Assembly (NCBI GenBank): GCA_016703265.1
Contig: JADJCK010000006.1
Location: 186,001 to 250,000 of the forward strand
Origin: a bacterium
GTDB lineage: Bacteria; Krumholzibacteriota; Krumholzibacteriia; LZORAL124-64-63
Reading direction: 5' to 3'
DNA: 64,000 nucleotides
The first letter of the stretch is position 1; each line of letters begins with the position of its first letter. This document shows positions 52,171-60,930 of this stretch, in pieces. The notes under the pieces were generated by a model. The model saw nothing but the letters and a program-made list of their open reading frames with translations, searched no databases and was not told where the DNA came from. The position numbers and the translations under genes are program-made.

Positions 52171-52198
52171 AGCATATTGACAGATTATTTGCTAGCAA
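52171..52198 (-). promoter_or_regulatory. Possible promoter for the last lipoprotein gene
   Basis: On the minus strand TTGCTA (52198-52193), 16-base spacer, TATGCT (52176-52171), inside a rare AT-rich stretch that overlaps the 3' end of the upstream gene. Four of six consensus bases in each box. Confidence 0.4.
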
Positions 52199-52835
52199 AA
52201 TTGCCCCGCAACACCCCCAGCGTCGACAGCAGCTGTTCCGTGTCAGGGTCGCTTTCCCCCTGCTGGTCGCGCCACTCTGTAATATACCAAAAATTGCCCT
52301 CGAGCGTAAACGTGATAATGGCCGATCCGCGATAACGGATCGACGAGTTGTCGACACCGCTGGTCACGGTGACGTCGTAGATCACGTTCTCCCAGATCGA
52401 GATGCCGCCCGAGGAAGGTGGCACGGTGAACTCGAGGTTGCGCATGCGCGCGGTGATGGTCACGTCGGAGTTGTAAAGGGCGTTGATGAACGCGAGCTCG
52501 CGATCACGCCCCCAGTCGGTGAACACGCCGGGAAACTGGTTCTCCGCCGCGGAGTCGGGGATGTAGAGGAAGCTCGTGGAACTGATCGCCGCTTCCCAGC
52601 CCGGCGCGTGCGAGGCCTCGAGCGAAGTCTCGAGATTGTCCCACGTATTCTCCGGCGTGATCTGTTCCTGGTAGCGCACGATGCTGCCGGTCTCCGGCGG
52701 CTCGGCGGGCCGCGGCTCGAACAGGCAGCCGCCCAGCAAGCCAACCGCGGCCACCAGCGCGAGGACGGCCGACAGCCGGCGCTGCAGGGACCCGCGGCCT
52801 CGCCGCGCACCGGTCAGAACAGCCACTTGAGCCAT
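52185..52835 (-). CDS. Lipoprotein, unknown function
   Basis: 216 residues. GGGAGG lies 7 bases before the ATG at 52835. Signal peptide with lipobox (VGLLGGC, Cys near 37), then TPENTWDNLETSLEASHAPGWEAAISSTSFLYIPD and a beta-rich C-terminus (YRGSAIITFTLEGNFWYITEW). The layout matches the lipoprotein gene that follows, so the two look like an old duplication of an NTF2-like lipoprotein. The start overlaps the end of the barrel gene by 22 bases, so the products are probably made together. No function is recognised. Confidence 0.78.
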   Translation of the reverse strand: MAQVAVLTGARRGRGSLQRRLSAVLALVAAVGLLGGCLFEPRPAEPPETGSIVRYQEQITPENTWDNLETSLEASHAPGWEAAISSTSFLYIPDSAAENQFPGVFTDWGRDRELAFINALYNSDVTITARMRNLEFTVPPSSGGISIWENVIYDVTVTSGVDNSSIRYRGSAIITFTLEGNFWYITEWRDQQGESDPDTEQLLSTLGVLRGNFASK

Positions 52836-54943
52836 ACGTCCGCCTCCCAGTAGTCCGAACTCGAGGCCGTGATGCTCGGCCCGTAGGCGTTGATCTTCTT
52901 GACCATCGCGGAAACCTGGATCTCCTTCTTGGCGCCCCAGAAGCGCTCGATGCGCCCGCCGACGATCAACTCGCCCGAATCGGTGCGCGTCTCGGTCGTG
53001 GTGCGGCCCAGCTGTGTCTTGTCGTCACGCGTGCGATACGTCGTCGCCTCGAGCGTGACGCCGGGCGCCGCCTTGTAGACCAGATCCAGGTCGATCCTGG
53101 AGATGTCCTGTTCGAGGTTGCGGTTGTAGAAGTCGCGCCCCGCCGCATCCTCTGTGCCCTTGGTGGCGTTGAAGCGCTTGTTGAAATCGTGGCGGACGGT
53201 GACCGTCAGCCGCTCGTTCGGGATGAACGTGACCTTGGTCGTGAGGTCGCCGCGCTTGTTGTAGTCGTCCTCGCGCGTCACGCTTTCGAGGTACGAGTAG
53301 AGGTAGTCGGTGTACTGGATATAGAGCCGATAGCTCTGGTCGAGCGTGAACCACGGCGCCAAATACCAGGTGTAGCCCGGCGCCAGTTCGTAGGAGTCCT
53401 TCACGTTGTTGTTGGCCGAACTGCCGCCGCGAATGGAGACGTCCTGCGCCTGGCGCCAGCTGAAGACCATCGAGGCGCGGAAGCGACTCGGCCAGGTCCG
53501 CTCGACGCGGCCCGAGACATCGCGCTGCAGGCGATCCTTGTCGTTCTCGTTGAAGCGCTTCTCGGCGATGTCCTGCGTCAGCTGCTCGTGCAACTGGACG
53601 GTCAATCGCGTGTCCTTGAACAGGGTGTGGTACCAGCTGGTCAGGAAGTCACGCTCGCGCTGGTACTGCCGGCCACGCCTGGCCGTGGCGTCCTTGATCC
53701 GCTGGTCGTCCCACCGCCACTTGTAACCGTAAACCACCGCCACCGAGTCCCGTCCGGCGTCGTAGCTGAGCGTGAGGTCGCTGGTGTCGGCCGAGCGCTC
53801 CTTGAGTCCCGACACGCCCACGGCGAGGTCCTGGTCATCGGTCATGTGCGAAGCCTTGATGAGGGTCCGGAACCTCCCCAATTGCATCGCATGTTCCAGG
53901 TCGAGGGTCAGCGCATCCTTGGTTTCCAGTTCCTTGACGACCTTCTCGTCGTCGGGGATACCTACCGTATCGATCAGGCCGTTCGCATTGCGACGGAACT
54001 CCAGGTACTTCTTCTCGAAGTTGCTGCGTGTCAGCTGGACGAATCCCTTGCCGAGCCCGCGGTTGACGTAGACGCCGATACCCACGCTGTCGCTCGACGC
54101 CGAGGACGGGCTGGTGAAGCCGGCCAGCAGGCGCGTGCCGCCCGTGGCGGTGCCGCCGACACGGCCGACGACGATCACGCCGGGCGCCGGGGCCCAGCCG
54201 CTCTGGTAGTTGCCGCCGGCGGTGCCTTCGCGGAAGTCGCTCCGCTGGTTCTGGTTCAGGCTGGCCTGGTCGGTGTAGTTCGCCGTCAGCTTCACCGAGT
54301 TCAGCAGGCCGAGCCCGCTGAACTTGTGGTTCGACGCGTTGAGGTTGACCAGCTTGTTGTCGACCTTGTAGAGGTTGGCGTAGCCGGCCGTGTTGGTGGT
54401 GCGGTCCTCGCTCCAGTTCCAGTTGCCGTCGATGGACGTCGTCAGGGGCAGTTGCCGGCCGAATCCGTAGGTGAGCGAGCCCTTGCGGTTCTCCACCGTC
54501 TTGTCCTGCTTGCGGTACTCGTCCCAGCTCCAGTTCAGGGTCTGTGTCGCGTTGGCATCCTGCAGGAACTTCGCCTGGGTCGTCCAGTCCGCGTAGTAGG
54601 TGAACAGGCTGACGTTGGCCCTGACGCCGGCCTTGGGCTCGAAGGTGAGGCTCTGCAGGTAGCCGGGCAGAGCCGGCGTGACCGGAGCCCCGGCCGCTGC
54701 GTCGGGATCCTCGGCCTGCTGCTCCTGGGCCTGTTTCAGGGCCTCCTCCAGGGCGCTGGGCTTGGCCGGCGCCGCCGCCTCATCCGCCGGATCCTGGCCG
54801 CCGTCGTCCTGGGCCCGGACCGATACAGCCGGCAAGGCCGCCAGCACCACCGCCAGCACGGCTGCCAGCAGGAACGCCGGCAACTTCCGCCGTGCGGTTC
54901 GCGCCGCCTGCTGGCCGAAGCCCGACATCCTGGTTGCCCTCAT
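52814..54943 (-). CDS. Outer-membrane beta-barrel protein
   Basis: 709 residues. Signal peptide (FLLAAVLAVVLAALPAVSVRAQ), an acidic, Ala-rich linker with a short coiled coil (about 45 to 85), then about 600 residues of alternating-pattern beta-strands, ending in WLKWLF, the C-terminal aromatic signature for barrel insertion by BamA. Many strands end in Tyr/Trp pairs and charged turns, as in putative surface barrels of FCB-group bacteria. The ATG at 54943 overlaps the rsmA stop (ATGA). Two lipoprotein genes follow. Transport substrate unknown; I see no TonB box, plug domain or peptidase site. Confidence 0.82.
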   Translation of the reverse strand: MRATRMSGFGQQAARTARRKLPAFLLAAVLAVVLAALPAVSVRAQDDGGQDPADEAAAPAKPSALEEALKQAQEQQAEDPDAAAGAPVTPALPGYLQSLTFEPKAGVRANVSLFTYYADWTTQAKFLQDANATQTLNWSWDEYRKQDKTVENRKGSLTYGFGRQLPLTTSIDGNWNWSEDRTTNTAGYANLYKVDNKLVNLNASNHKFSGLGLLNSVKLTANYTDQASLNQNQRSDFREGTAGGNYQSGWAPAPGVIVVGRVGGTATGGTRLLAGFTSPSSASSDSVGIGVYVNRGLGKGFVQLTRSNFEKKYLEFRRNANGLIDTVGIPDDEKVVKELETKDALTLDLEHAMQLGRFRTLIKASHMTDDQDLAVGVSGLKERSADTSDLTLSYDAGRDSVAVVYGYKWRWDDQRIKDATARRGRQYQRERDFLTSWYHTLFKDTRLTVQLHEQLTQDIAEKRFNENDKDRLQRDVSGRVERTWPSRFRASMVFSWRQAQDVSIRGGSSANNNVKDSYELAPGYTWYLAPWFTLDQSYRLYIQYTDYLYSYLESVTREDDYNKRGDLTTKVTFIPNERLTVTVRHDFNKRFNATKGTEDAAGRDFYNRNLEQDISRIDLDLVYKAAPGVTLEATTYRTRDDKTQLGRTTTETRTDSGELIVGGRIERFWGAKKEIQVSAMVKKINAYGPSITASSSDYWEADVWLKWLF

Positions 54944-55779
54944 CCACCCACGTCCTTCCGTTCCAGGAGCCGGGCCAGACGGCGGTAACCGTCGGGCGCG
55001 ACCTGCTCCGGGCGAGATTCCGGGTCGATGCCCGCGGCCACCGCCAGTGCCTCGGCCGCGGCGGGATCGAGCCCGAACTGGGTTCGCAGCTGCGAAGCGA
55101 CCTTCTTGCGCCGCTGACCGAAGACCTTCTTCACGACCTCGCGAAAGTGTGCGAACTCGGCCGCGGACATGTCCCCTGCCGGGGTCAGGCTGACCACGGC
55201 CGACTGCACCTGGGGCCGCGGCCAGAACACGCTGGCCGGCACGGTGCGCACCAGCCGGATCGAGAACACCGAGCCGAGCACCACCGACAACACCCCGTAG
55301 TCGCGGCCGCCCGGCGTCGCGGTCAGGCGCTCGGCGACTTCCTTCTGGATCATGAACACGGCCCCCGCGATGCGCTCGCGGTACTCCGCAGCCGCGAACA
55401 GGACCAGGCTCGTCAACACGTACGGCAGGTTGCCGGCGATGACAGGTCGCGCGCCGGCCGCCGTGAGGGCTTCCTCCCAGTCGAGCCGGGTCAGGTCGCC
55501 CAGGATGGCCCGGAAGCCGGGCATCTGTCCGAACTCGTTCTGCAGCAACGCGTAGAGCTCGCGGTCGACCTCGACACAGGCCAGGCTGCGCGCACCGGCC
55601 AGCAGGTGCACCGTCAAGGCGCCGCCGCCGGCGCCCAGCTCCAGCACCTCGTCGCCCAGCGCCAGCACATCGCCGGCAATCGAACGCGCCAGGTTGCCGT
55701 CGAGCAGGAAGTTCTGGCCGCGCCGCTTGACGGGCCGGATACCGTAGTGCCGCAGCAGGTCCTGCTGGCTGCGGGTCAT
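54940..55779 (-). CDS. rsmA: 16S rRNA (adenine1518-N6/adenine1519-N6)-dimethyltransferase
   Basis: 279 residues. Dimethylates two adjacent adenosines in helix 45 of 16S rRNA, using SAM. Signatures: RRGQNFLLD near the N-terminus, SAM-binding ELGAGGGALTVHLL, the catalytic GNLPYVLTS (NLPY), VFMIQKEVAERL and WPRPQVQSAVV. Full length for KsgA. Start overlaps the end of tatD (ATGA). The order tatD then rsmA is the same as in Bacillus. Confidence 0.97.
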   Translation of the reverse strand: MTRSQQDLLRHYGIRPVKRRGQNFLLDGNLARSIAGDVLALGDEVLELGAGGGALTVHLLAGARSLACVEVDRELYALLQNEFGQMPGFRAILGDLTRLDWEEALTAAGARPVIAGNLPYVLTSLVLFAAAEYRERIAGAVFMIQKEVAERLTATPGGRDYGVLSVVLGSVFSIRLVRTVPASVFWPRPQVQSAVVSLTPAGDMSAAEFAHFREVVKKVFGQRRKKVASQLRTQFGLDPAAAEALAVAAGIDPESRPEQVAPDGYRRLARLLERKDVGG

Positions 55780-56582
55780 GGCAAACCGGCCTTCCGCTCC
55801 AGGAACAACGCGGCAAACGACGCATCCGTGCGCCGTTCGACCTCGCCGGGTTCCATTTGCAAGATCCCGGCCACCTTGTCAAGCACCAGGCCCAGCCGGG
55901 CGGGTTCGTTGCGTTCGCCACGGTGGGGCACGGGCGGCAGCCACGGCGCATCGGTCTCGAGCAGGAGGTGGTCGGGGCCGGCCAGTGCCACCTGCGCCGG
56001 CAGCGTCGACTGCTTGTAGGTCACGACGCCGCCGATCCCCAGCTTCAGCCCCCGCGCCAGCGCCCAGTCGACCACGGCGGCGTCGCCGCTGAAGGAGTGC
56101 AGCACCCCGCGCCGCGGCGGCAACCCGACCTCGTCGATGAAGGCCATCAGTTCAGGCCAGGCATCCCGCACATGGAAGACCACCGGTTTGTCCAGCCGCG
56201 CCGCCAGCTCCAGCTGGGCCGCCAGCGCCGCCCGCTGCGCCGGTCGCGGCGACAGGTCCCGGAAGTAGTCGAGCCCGATCTCGCCGATCGCAACCACCCG
56301 CGGGTGGCGGGCGAGCTCCTCCAGCCCTTCGAGGCACTTGCGGCCTGCCTTCGTGAGACGCCCCTGCTCGTCGGCGAGCAGCAGCGCGTCGTGCGGATGC
56401 ACGCCGACGGTTGCCCAGATGTCGGCCGCCGCCTCCGCCAGGGCGATCGACTCGCGGCTCGACGCCGGGTCGTACCCCACGTTGAGGAAGCCCCCCACCC
56501 CGGCCAGGCGCGCGCGCGCCGCGACCTCCAGGCCGGCGCCGGCAAACTCGTGGCGATTCAGGTGGACGTGGCTGTCGATCAC
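55776..56582 (-). CDS. tatD: TatD-family metal-dependent deoxyribonuclease
   Basis: 268 residues, a TIM-barrel metallohydrolase. Metal ligands are visible in order: the HxH of DSHVHLN, GEIGLDYF (Glu), FHVRDAWPE (His), LHSFSGD (His) and ETDAPWLPP (Asp). TatD enzymes are 3' exonucleases on DNA and RNA with suggested roles in repair and, in some bacteria, D-aminoacyl hydrolysis. It overlaps ricT upstream and rsmA downstream by 4 bases each, inside the ftsE operon. Confidence 0.95.
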   Translation of the reverse strand: MIDSHVHLNRHEFAGAGLEVAARARLAGVGGFLNVGYDPASSRESIALAEAAADIWATVGVHPHDALLLADEQGRLTKAGRKCLEGLEELARHPRVVAIGEIGLDYFRDLSPRPAQRAALAAQLELAARLDKPVVFHVRDAWPELMAFIDEVGLPPRRGVLHSFSGDAAVVDWALARGLKLGIGGVVTYKQSTLPAQVALAGPDHLLLETDAPWLPPVPHRGERNEPARLGLVLDKVAGILQMEPGEVERRTDASFAALFLERKAGLP

Positions 56583-57613
56583 GCGGCGCCCCCGCCGCCA
56601 TCATGCCTGCCGCCGCCATCACAGCCGCCGTCGGGACAGCCGCCGCCGTGGCAGCCGCCACCGCCCGACTTCGTACCACGCGCGGTACCCGCCGCCTGCG
56701 CGCGATCCCAGCGCAGGCGATCGGCCGGCCAGGCGACCAGGCTTCCGGGCTCCCGCCCGTCGACCGTCACCGTTTCACACAGCAGGTCGATCTGGCGGAC
56801 CATCGCCGGGCCGTCGGGGGTCTCGACGATCGTACCGGTCCGGGGCAGACGGCCACGCGCCTCGCGGTAGTGGTCGTCCTCGAAGGCGAGGCAGCAGCGC
56901 AGGCGGCCACAGGGGCCCGAGAGCTTCGCCGGGTTGAGCGGCAACTGCTGCGTCTTGGCCATCTTCAACGTCACGGGTACGAACTCGTGGAGGAAGCCGG
57001 AACAGCAGTATTCGCGGCCGCACATCGCAAGCCCGCCCTGCAGACGGGTCTCGTCGCGAACGCCGATCTGGCGCAACTCGATCCGCGCGCGGAATACCGC
57101 CGCCAGGTCGCGGACCAGGTCGCGGAAATCGACGCGGCCTTCGGCCGTGAAATAGAAGGTGACCTTGCGGCCGTCGTGCTGGCGCTCGACCGAGACGAGG
57201 TTCATGTCCAGGCCACGACGACCGATGCGCTCGCGGCAGACATCCCACATCGCGGCTTCCTCTTCGCGATTGGACGCCCGACGTTCGAGGTCATCCTCGC
57301 CGGCCAGCTCCAGCACTCCCTGCCACTGCGCAACGGCCCACCAGTCCGGGCGGCCCGGACCGATGTACAGCACCAGGCCGAGGTCGCGACCACGATCGGC
57401 CTCGACAAGACAGTGGTCGCCGACCTTGAGCTCCACCCCGAGCCGGTTGTGGTAGTAGCCCTTGCGGCGGCCCTTGAACTGGAGCAGCACCAGCGACTCC
57501 CCCTCGGCGGGGGGCGCCGGGGCAGGCGCATCCACCGGGCGGCCGGCGATGGGCGCGCGGGAACGCTTCCGGGCGCTCGGCGCGTTATCCTGCTGCCGGT
57601 TCGTATCGGCCAT
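56579..57613 (-). CDS. ricT: PSP1/RicT (YaaT)-family protein with Cys/His/Gly-rich tail
   Basis: 344 residues. The PSP1 core spans about 40 to 300, with the conserved cysteine clusters CGREYCCSGFLHEF and CGRLRCCLAFED and the RRGLDMNLVSVE, VTFYFTAEGRVDFR stretches. In Bacillus, RicT with RicA and RicF forms an iron-sulfur complex that stimulates mRNA maturation by RNase Y; no ricA or ricF is in this window. The last 30 residues are an unusual tail of Gly with regularly spaced Cys and His (GGGCHGGGCPDGGC), perhaps metal-binding. The ATG at 57613 lies inside the end of holB (29-base overlap); holB next to ricT is also the Bacillus order. Confidence 0.93.
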   Translation of the reverse strand: MADTNRQQDNAPSARKRSRAPIAGRPVDAPAPAPPAEGESLVLLQFKGRRKGYYHNRLGVELKVGDHCLVEADRGRDLGLVLYIGPGRPDWWAVAQWQGVLELAGEDDLERRASNREEEAAMWDVCRERIGRRGLDMNLVSVERQHDGRKVTFYFTAEGRVDFRDLVRDLAAVFRARIELRQIGVRDETRLQGGLAMCGREYCCSGFLHEFVPVTLKMAKTQQLPLNPAKLSGPCGRLRCCLAFEDDHYREARGRLPRTGTIVETPDGPAMVRQIDLLCETVTVDGREPGSLVAWPADRLRWDRAQAAGTARGTKSGGGGCHGGGCPDGGCDGGGRHDGGGGAA

Positions 57614-58811
57614 GCGCTTGCAGCCCTTCGAACAACACGGCCATGACAAGGCCGATGTTGAGGTTGCGATCGATGTCGCCGGCGGCCGCGTCGATGCGGG
57701 CCATGTCGTCGAGTAACGCCGCGGTGGATCTCTGCGCGGCAACGCGCTGGACCACCGTTGCCGCCGCGGGGAACCGCGGTTGCCACTGTTCGCCCGCCTC
57801 GCGGCAGACGAGGGCGTCACTGTAGTGGAGGTTCAGCAGTTCACACAAGCGTATGGCGCGGGCACGTCGTTCGCCGGCGCCCTGCTCGCCCCCCGCTCCG
57901 CGCCGGGCCGGCGGCGCCTCGACGTCGTGCGAGTAGGCTCCCCGATGAAGTTCGTCGGCGGCGATCGCAGCCCGGCCGCGCGCGCCATCGGCGATCCAGC
58001 CGAAGAGCAGGCCGGCCCATTCGGCAAGCGCGCGCGATTCCGGCTGCAACAGGTCCCAGGCCAGGCGTGCGTTGCCCTGCGCCAGGCGCGCCGCCCACCG
58101 GGCAGGCTCCGCAGCCACCCCGCCACCGGCTTCCAGTTGCGCCGCCAGTTCGGCGGCAGGCCAGGGGTCGAACCGCACCTTCTGGCAGCGCGAGAGGATC
58201 GTCGGCAGCATCCCCTCGGTGCCTGTGCTCGTCAGGATGATGACGGTCTCGGCCGGTGGCTCCTCGAGCGTCTTGAGGAAGGCGTTGGCCGCTGAGGCGT
58301 TCAGGCGGTGCGCATCGCCCACGATCGCCACCTTCCAGGGCCCCTGGAAGGCGCGCACCCGCAGGAAGCGGATCAGCGACCGGATGCTCAGCGCGCCGGG
58401 ATTCTCGGGATCGCCGATGTTGACCTGTGCCGTCGCCGACTCGGCGCCGCGGGCGAACGGCTGGGCCAGCTTCTGCTCCATGAGCTCGCGGATGTCGGCG
58501 TCGGACAGCGTCGCGGGCGCCGGCCCGATCCAGCGGATGTCCGGGTGCTGGAAGCTCGCAGCCTTGGCGCAGCTTTCGCAGGGCGCGCCGTCGCGGCAGG
58601 CTTCCGGGCCGCGGCAGTTGAGCAGGCGGGCGAACTCGAGCGCGGTGCCCTCCTTGCCCGATCCTTCGGGTCCGACCAGCAGCAGCGGCTGCGCCAGTCG
58701 ATCGCGGTCCCGCAGCTTGAGCAGGCGGGCCAGGATCTCCGGGTCGGGCGACGAATGGTGTGGTCGGCACGCGGACTCCCCGGGCTCGGCAGGGCTCCGG
58801 GCCGGCCCCAC
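57585..58811 (-). CDS. holB: DNA polymerase III delta' subunit (clamp-loader ATPase-like)
   Basis: About 408 residues. P-loop LLVGPEGSGKEGTALEFA, the zinc-module cysteines C-x-EA-C...C-ES-C (near 55 to 75), and clamp-loader motifs VAIVGDAHRLNASAANAFLKTLEEPP and LTSTGTEGMLPTILSRCQ, which hold the Walker B-like and SRC arginine-finger elements. delta' lacks strong ATPase activity but is needed to load the beta clamp. The start is uncertain: no ATG is available in frame, and the GTG at 58811 lies 24 bases after the envC stop; the leader up to about 25 residues is poorly conserved. The gene sits between envC and ricT. Confidence 0.9.
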   Translation of the reverse strand: MGPARSPAEPGESACRPHHSSPDPEILARLLKLRDRDRLAQPLLLVGPEGSGKEGTALEFARLLNCRGPEACRDGAPCESCAKAASFQHPDIRWIGPAPATLSDADIRELMEQKLAQPFARGAESATAQVNIGDPENPGALSIRSLIRFLRVRAFQGPWKVAIVGDAHRLNASAANAFLKTLEEPPAETVIILTSTGTEGMLPTILSRCQKVRFDPWPAAELAAQLEAGGGVAAEPARWAARLAQGNARLAWDLLQPESRALAEWAGLLFGWIADGARGRAAIAADELHRGAYSHDVEAPPARRGAGGEQGAGERRARAIRLCELLNLHYSDALVCREAGEQWQPRFPAAATVVQRVAAQRSTAALLDDMARIDAAAGDIDRNLNIGLVMAVLFEGLQAHGRYEPAAG

Positions 58812-58834
58812 TCCTCGTCCCCGGCGGACGGCGC

Positions 58835-60046
58835 TCAGCGGGAGCGCAGCCAGTCCGCAGGATCCAGGGGCGTGCGGCCGTGCCGGACCTCGAAGTACAG
58901 CTGGGGTGGATCGCCGCCGCCCGGGCCGCCGACCTCGGCGATCACCTGACCCTGCGCCACCTGGGCGCCACGCGCGACGAAAACCCCGTTGAGATAGGCG
59001 TAGAGCGTGTAATACCCCTCGCCGTGGTCCAGAATAACGCATCGTCCGAACCCGGGCAAATGATCGCTGAACTCGACCGAACCGGCGCCCACGGCGGCGA
59101 CCGGGGCCCCGACCACCGCACTGATATTGATGCCGTTGTTCAGCGTGACGGTCTTGAAGCGCGGGTGCACCGAACGCCCGAAGGCACGCAGCACGTCGCC
59201 GCGCACGGGCCACTCCAGCCGCCCGGCCATCTGGGCCAGCGGCTCGGTCTGCCCGGTGATGACCGGCGGCGGCGACAACCGCCGGCGGTCTTCCAGGTCA
59301 TCCAGGACATTATTGAGCTTCTGCTCGTTGAGCGACAGTTCGAGGAGCCGGTTGTTGACGCCCCGGCGCCGGTCGTCCAGCTGCCGCAGCGAGGCCACCT
59401 GCTCGGCCTGAAGGCCCTGGAGGCGCGACGTCTGCTGCTCGCTCTCCTCGCGTACCTGGCGGATCTCGGTCAGGGCCGCCTCGAGGTCCCGTCGCTCCTG
59501 CACCACGACCTGCCCCTCGCGCCGCGTCCTCTCCACGAGCCCGGCGTTGAGCCGGGCCAGCGTGCGCTCGAGCTTCACGCTCGACATCAGCTCGGAAAAG
59601 CTGCCCGCCGTGAGGATCATTTCCAGTTCGTTGCGCTGCCCGCGCACGTACATCCGGCGCAGGCTTCGCGACAGGGCCAACCGTCGCCCTTCGTAGGTAT
59701 CAACGCGACTCGCGAGTTCCGCTTCGAGACGCCGGCTTTCGGACAGCAGCAGCGACTCCTTGCGAACCATGCCGCCCATCAGGCGCTGTGTGGCTTCGAT
59801 CTCCTGCGCGATGGCCTCGTGGTCGCGACGCGCGTCGGCTGCCTGCGCATTCAGGCTGCGGATCAGGTCCTGCTGGCGCTTGATCTCGGCGCGCACCTTC
59901 TGGAGCTCGACGGTGTTGTCCTTCGGGCCGGCCGGCGCCACGGCGGTTGCAGGTTCCTCCTGTGCCCAGCCGGGGCTCACCGCGACCAGGAACAGCAGCA
60001 GGCCGAGCGTCGCCAATCCGGCGCGGATGAGCGGTCTTTGGCGCAT
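58835..60046 (-). CDS. envC: EnvC-like amidase activator (coiled coil plus degenerate LytM domain)
   Basis: 403 residues. Signal peptide (LLLFLVAVSPGWAQ), a long coiled coil (about 45 to 265), then a LytM/M23 domain (about 275 to 403). The zinc-peptidase residues are missing: the usual HxGxD reads NNGIN, the HLS-type histidine reads AYLN, and HLHFE reads QLYFE. This loss is typical of EnvC, which activates cell-wall amidases during division and is recruited by FtsEX. The gene directly follows ftsX (TGATG overlap), which supports the same role. A weak point is that no AmiA/B-type amidase lies in the window. Confidence 0.92.
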   Translation of the reverse strand: MRQRPLIRAGLATLGLLLFLVAVSPGWAQEEPATAVAPAGPKDNTVELQKVRAEIKRQQDLIRSLNAQAADARRDHEAIAQEIEATQRLMGGMVRKESLLLSESRRLEAELASRVDTYEGRRLALSRSLRRMYVRGQRNELEMILTAGSFSELMSSVKLERTLARLNAGLVERTRREGQVVVQERRDLEAALTEIRQVREESEQQTSRLQGLQAEQVASLRQLDDRRRGVNNRLLELSLNEQKLNNVLDDLEDRRRLSPPPVITGQTEPLAQMAGRLEWPVRGDVLRAFGRSVHPRFKTVTLNNGINISAVVGAPVAAVGAGSVEFSDHLPGFGRCVILDHGEGYYTLYAYLNGVFVARGAQVAQGQVIAEVGGPGGGDPPQLYFEVRHGRTPLDPADWLRSR

Positions 60047-60930
60047 CAGATGTCGCTCCGCAGGGTCAGGTACTTGCGCATGGCCGCCCAGCTGCCGGCC
60101 AGGCCGAGCAGGACGCAGAAGGCGACGAAGCCCATCGTCTGCGCGGCGGTGAAGAAGACCAGGCCGTTCAGGCTGGCGCCGAGGATCCGGCCCGCCACGA
60201 AGAGCAGACCCATCGCGAGCAGCCCGGCCAGCAGTCCCTGCACCACTCCCTCGCACAGGAACGGCGTGCGGATGAAGGCGTTCGTCGCCCCCACCAGCTT
60301 CTGGATCTGGATGATGCGTGAACTGGAGGCGATGGTCAGCTTGACCGTATTGGAGATCACGAAGATGGCCGCCAGGAACACCAGCATGCCGACGACGAGC
60401 GAGGCCATCTGGAAGCGGAAGGTCCAGCGCTCGAGGGCCTCGACCCAGTCCTGGTTGAACAGGATCTCGCTGACCTCCTCCCACCTTACGATCTCGTCGC
60501 GGATGGCACGCACCGATTCCGGGTCGCGGGCACCGGCAGTGAACGTGACGTGGTAGGACGAAGGCAGCGGATTGCGGTCGAGCAGTTCGAGCAACGGGGC
60601 GTCCTCGCCCAGCTGCTGGCGGAACTCGGTGAGCGCCGCCTCGGAATCGATCCACTGCACCTGTTCCACGCCGGGGATGGTCAGCAGGCGCGGCCGCAGC
60701 TCGGCCAGCCGTTCGGGCGGCATGTCGTCGCGCAGGTACACGCGCAGGTCAAGCCCTCCGCGGGCCGTTTCGAGCAGGGTCCCGAGGTTGAGGGTCACCA
60801 GCGTCAGGGCCGCGAGCACCAGAAGGGCCGAGGCCATGATCAGGATCGTGACACCGGTGGTCAGCTTCCGCCGCCGGAACCCGGCAAACGATTCGCTGGC
60901 AAGGTAGTTCAACTGGGCTCGGTTAAGCAT
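60046..60930 (-). CDS. ftsX: Cell-division ABC-transporter-like permease FtsX
   Basis: 294 residues. Four membrane helices: one near 27 to 48, then three from about 175 to 285, with an extracytoplasmic domain (about 50 to 165) that in other species binds EnvC. Family segments: LRVYLRDDMPPERLAEL, FRFQMASLVVGMLVFLAAIFVISNTVKLTI and IQKLVGATNAFIRTPFLCEGVVQGLL. It partners FtsE to transmit ATP-driven motion to EnvC at the septum. It overlaps ftsE by 8 bases upstream and envC by 1 base downstream. Confidence 0.96.
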   Translation of the reverse strand: MLNRAQLNYLASESFAGFRRRKLTTGVTILIMASALLVLAALTLVTLNLGTLLETARGGLDLRVYLRDDMPPERLAELRPRLLTIPGVEQVQWIDSEAALTEFRQQLGEDAPLLELLDRNPLPSSYHVTFTAGARDPESVRAIRDEIVRWEEVSEILFNQDWVEALERWTFRFQMASLVVGMLVFLAAIFVISNTVKLTIASSSRIIQIQKLVGATNAFIRTPFLCEGVVQGLLAGLLAMGLLFVAGRILGASLNGLVFFTAAQTMGFVAFCVLLGLAGSWAAMRKYLTLRSDI

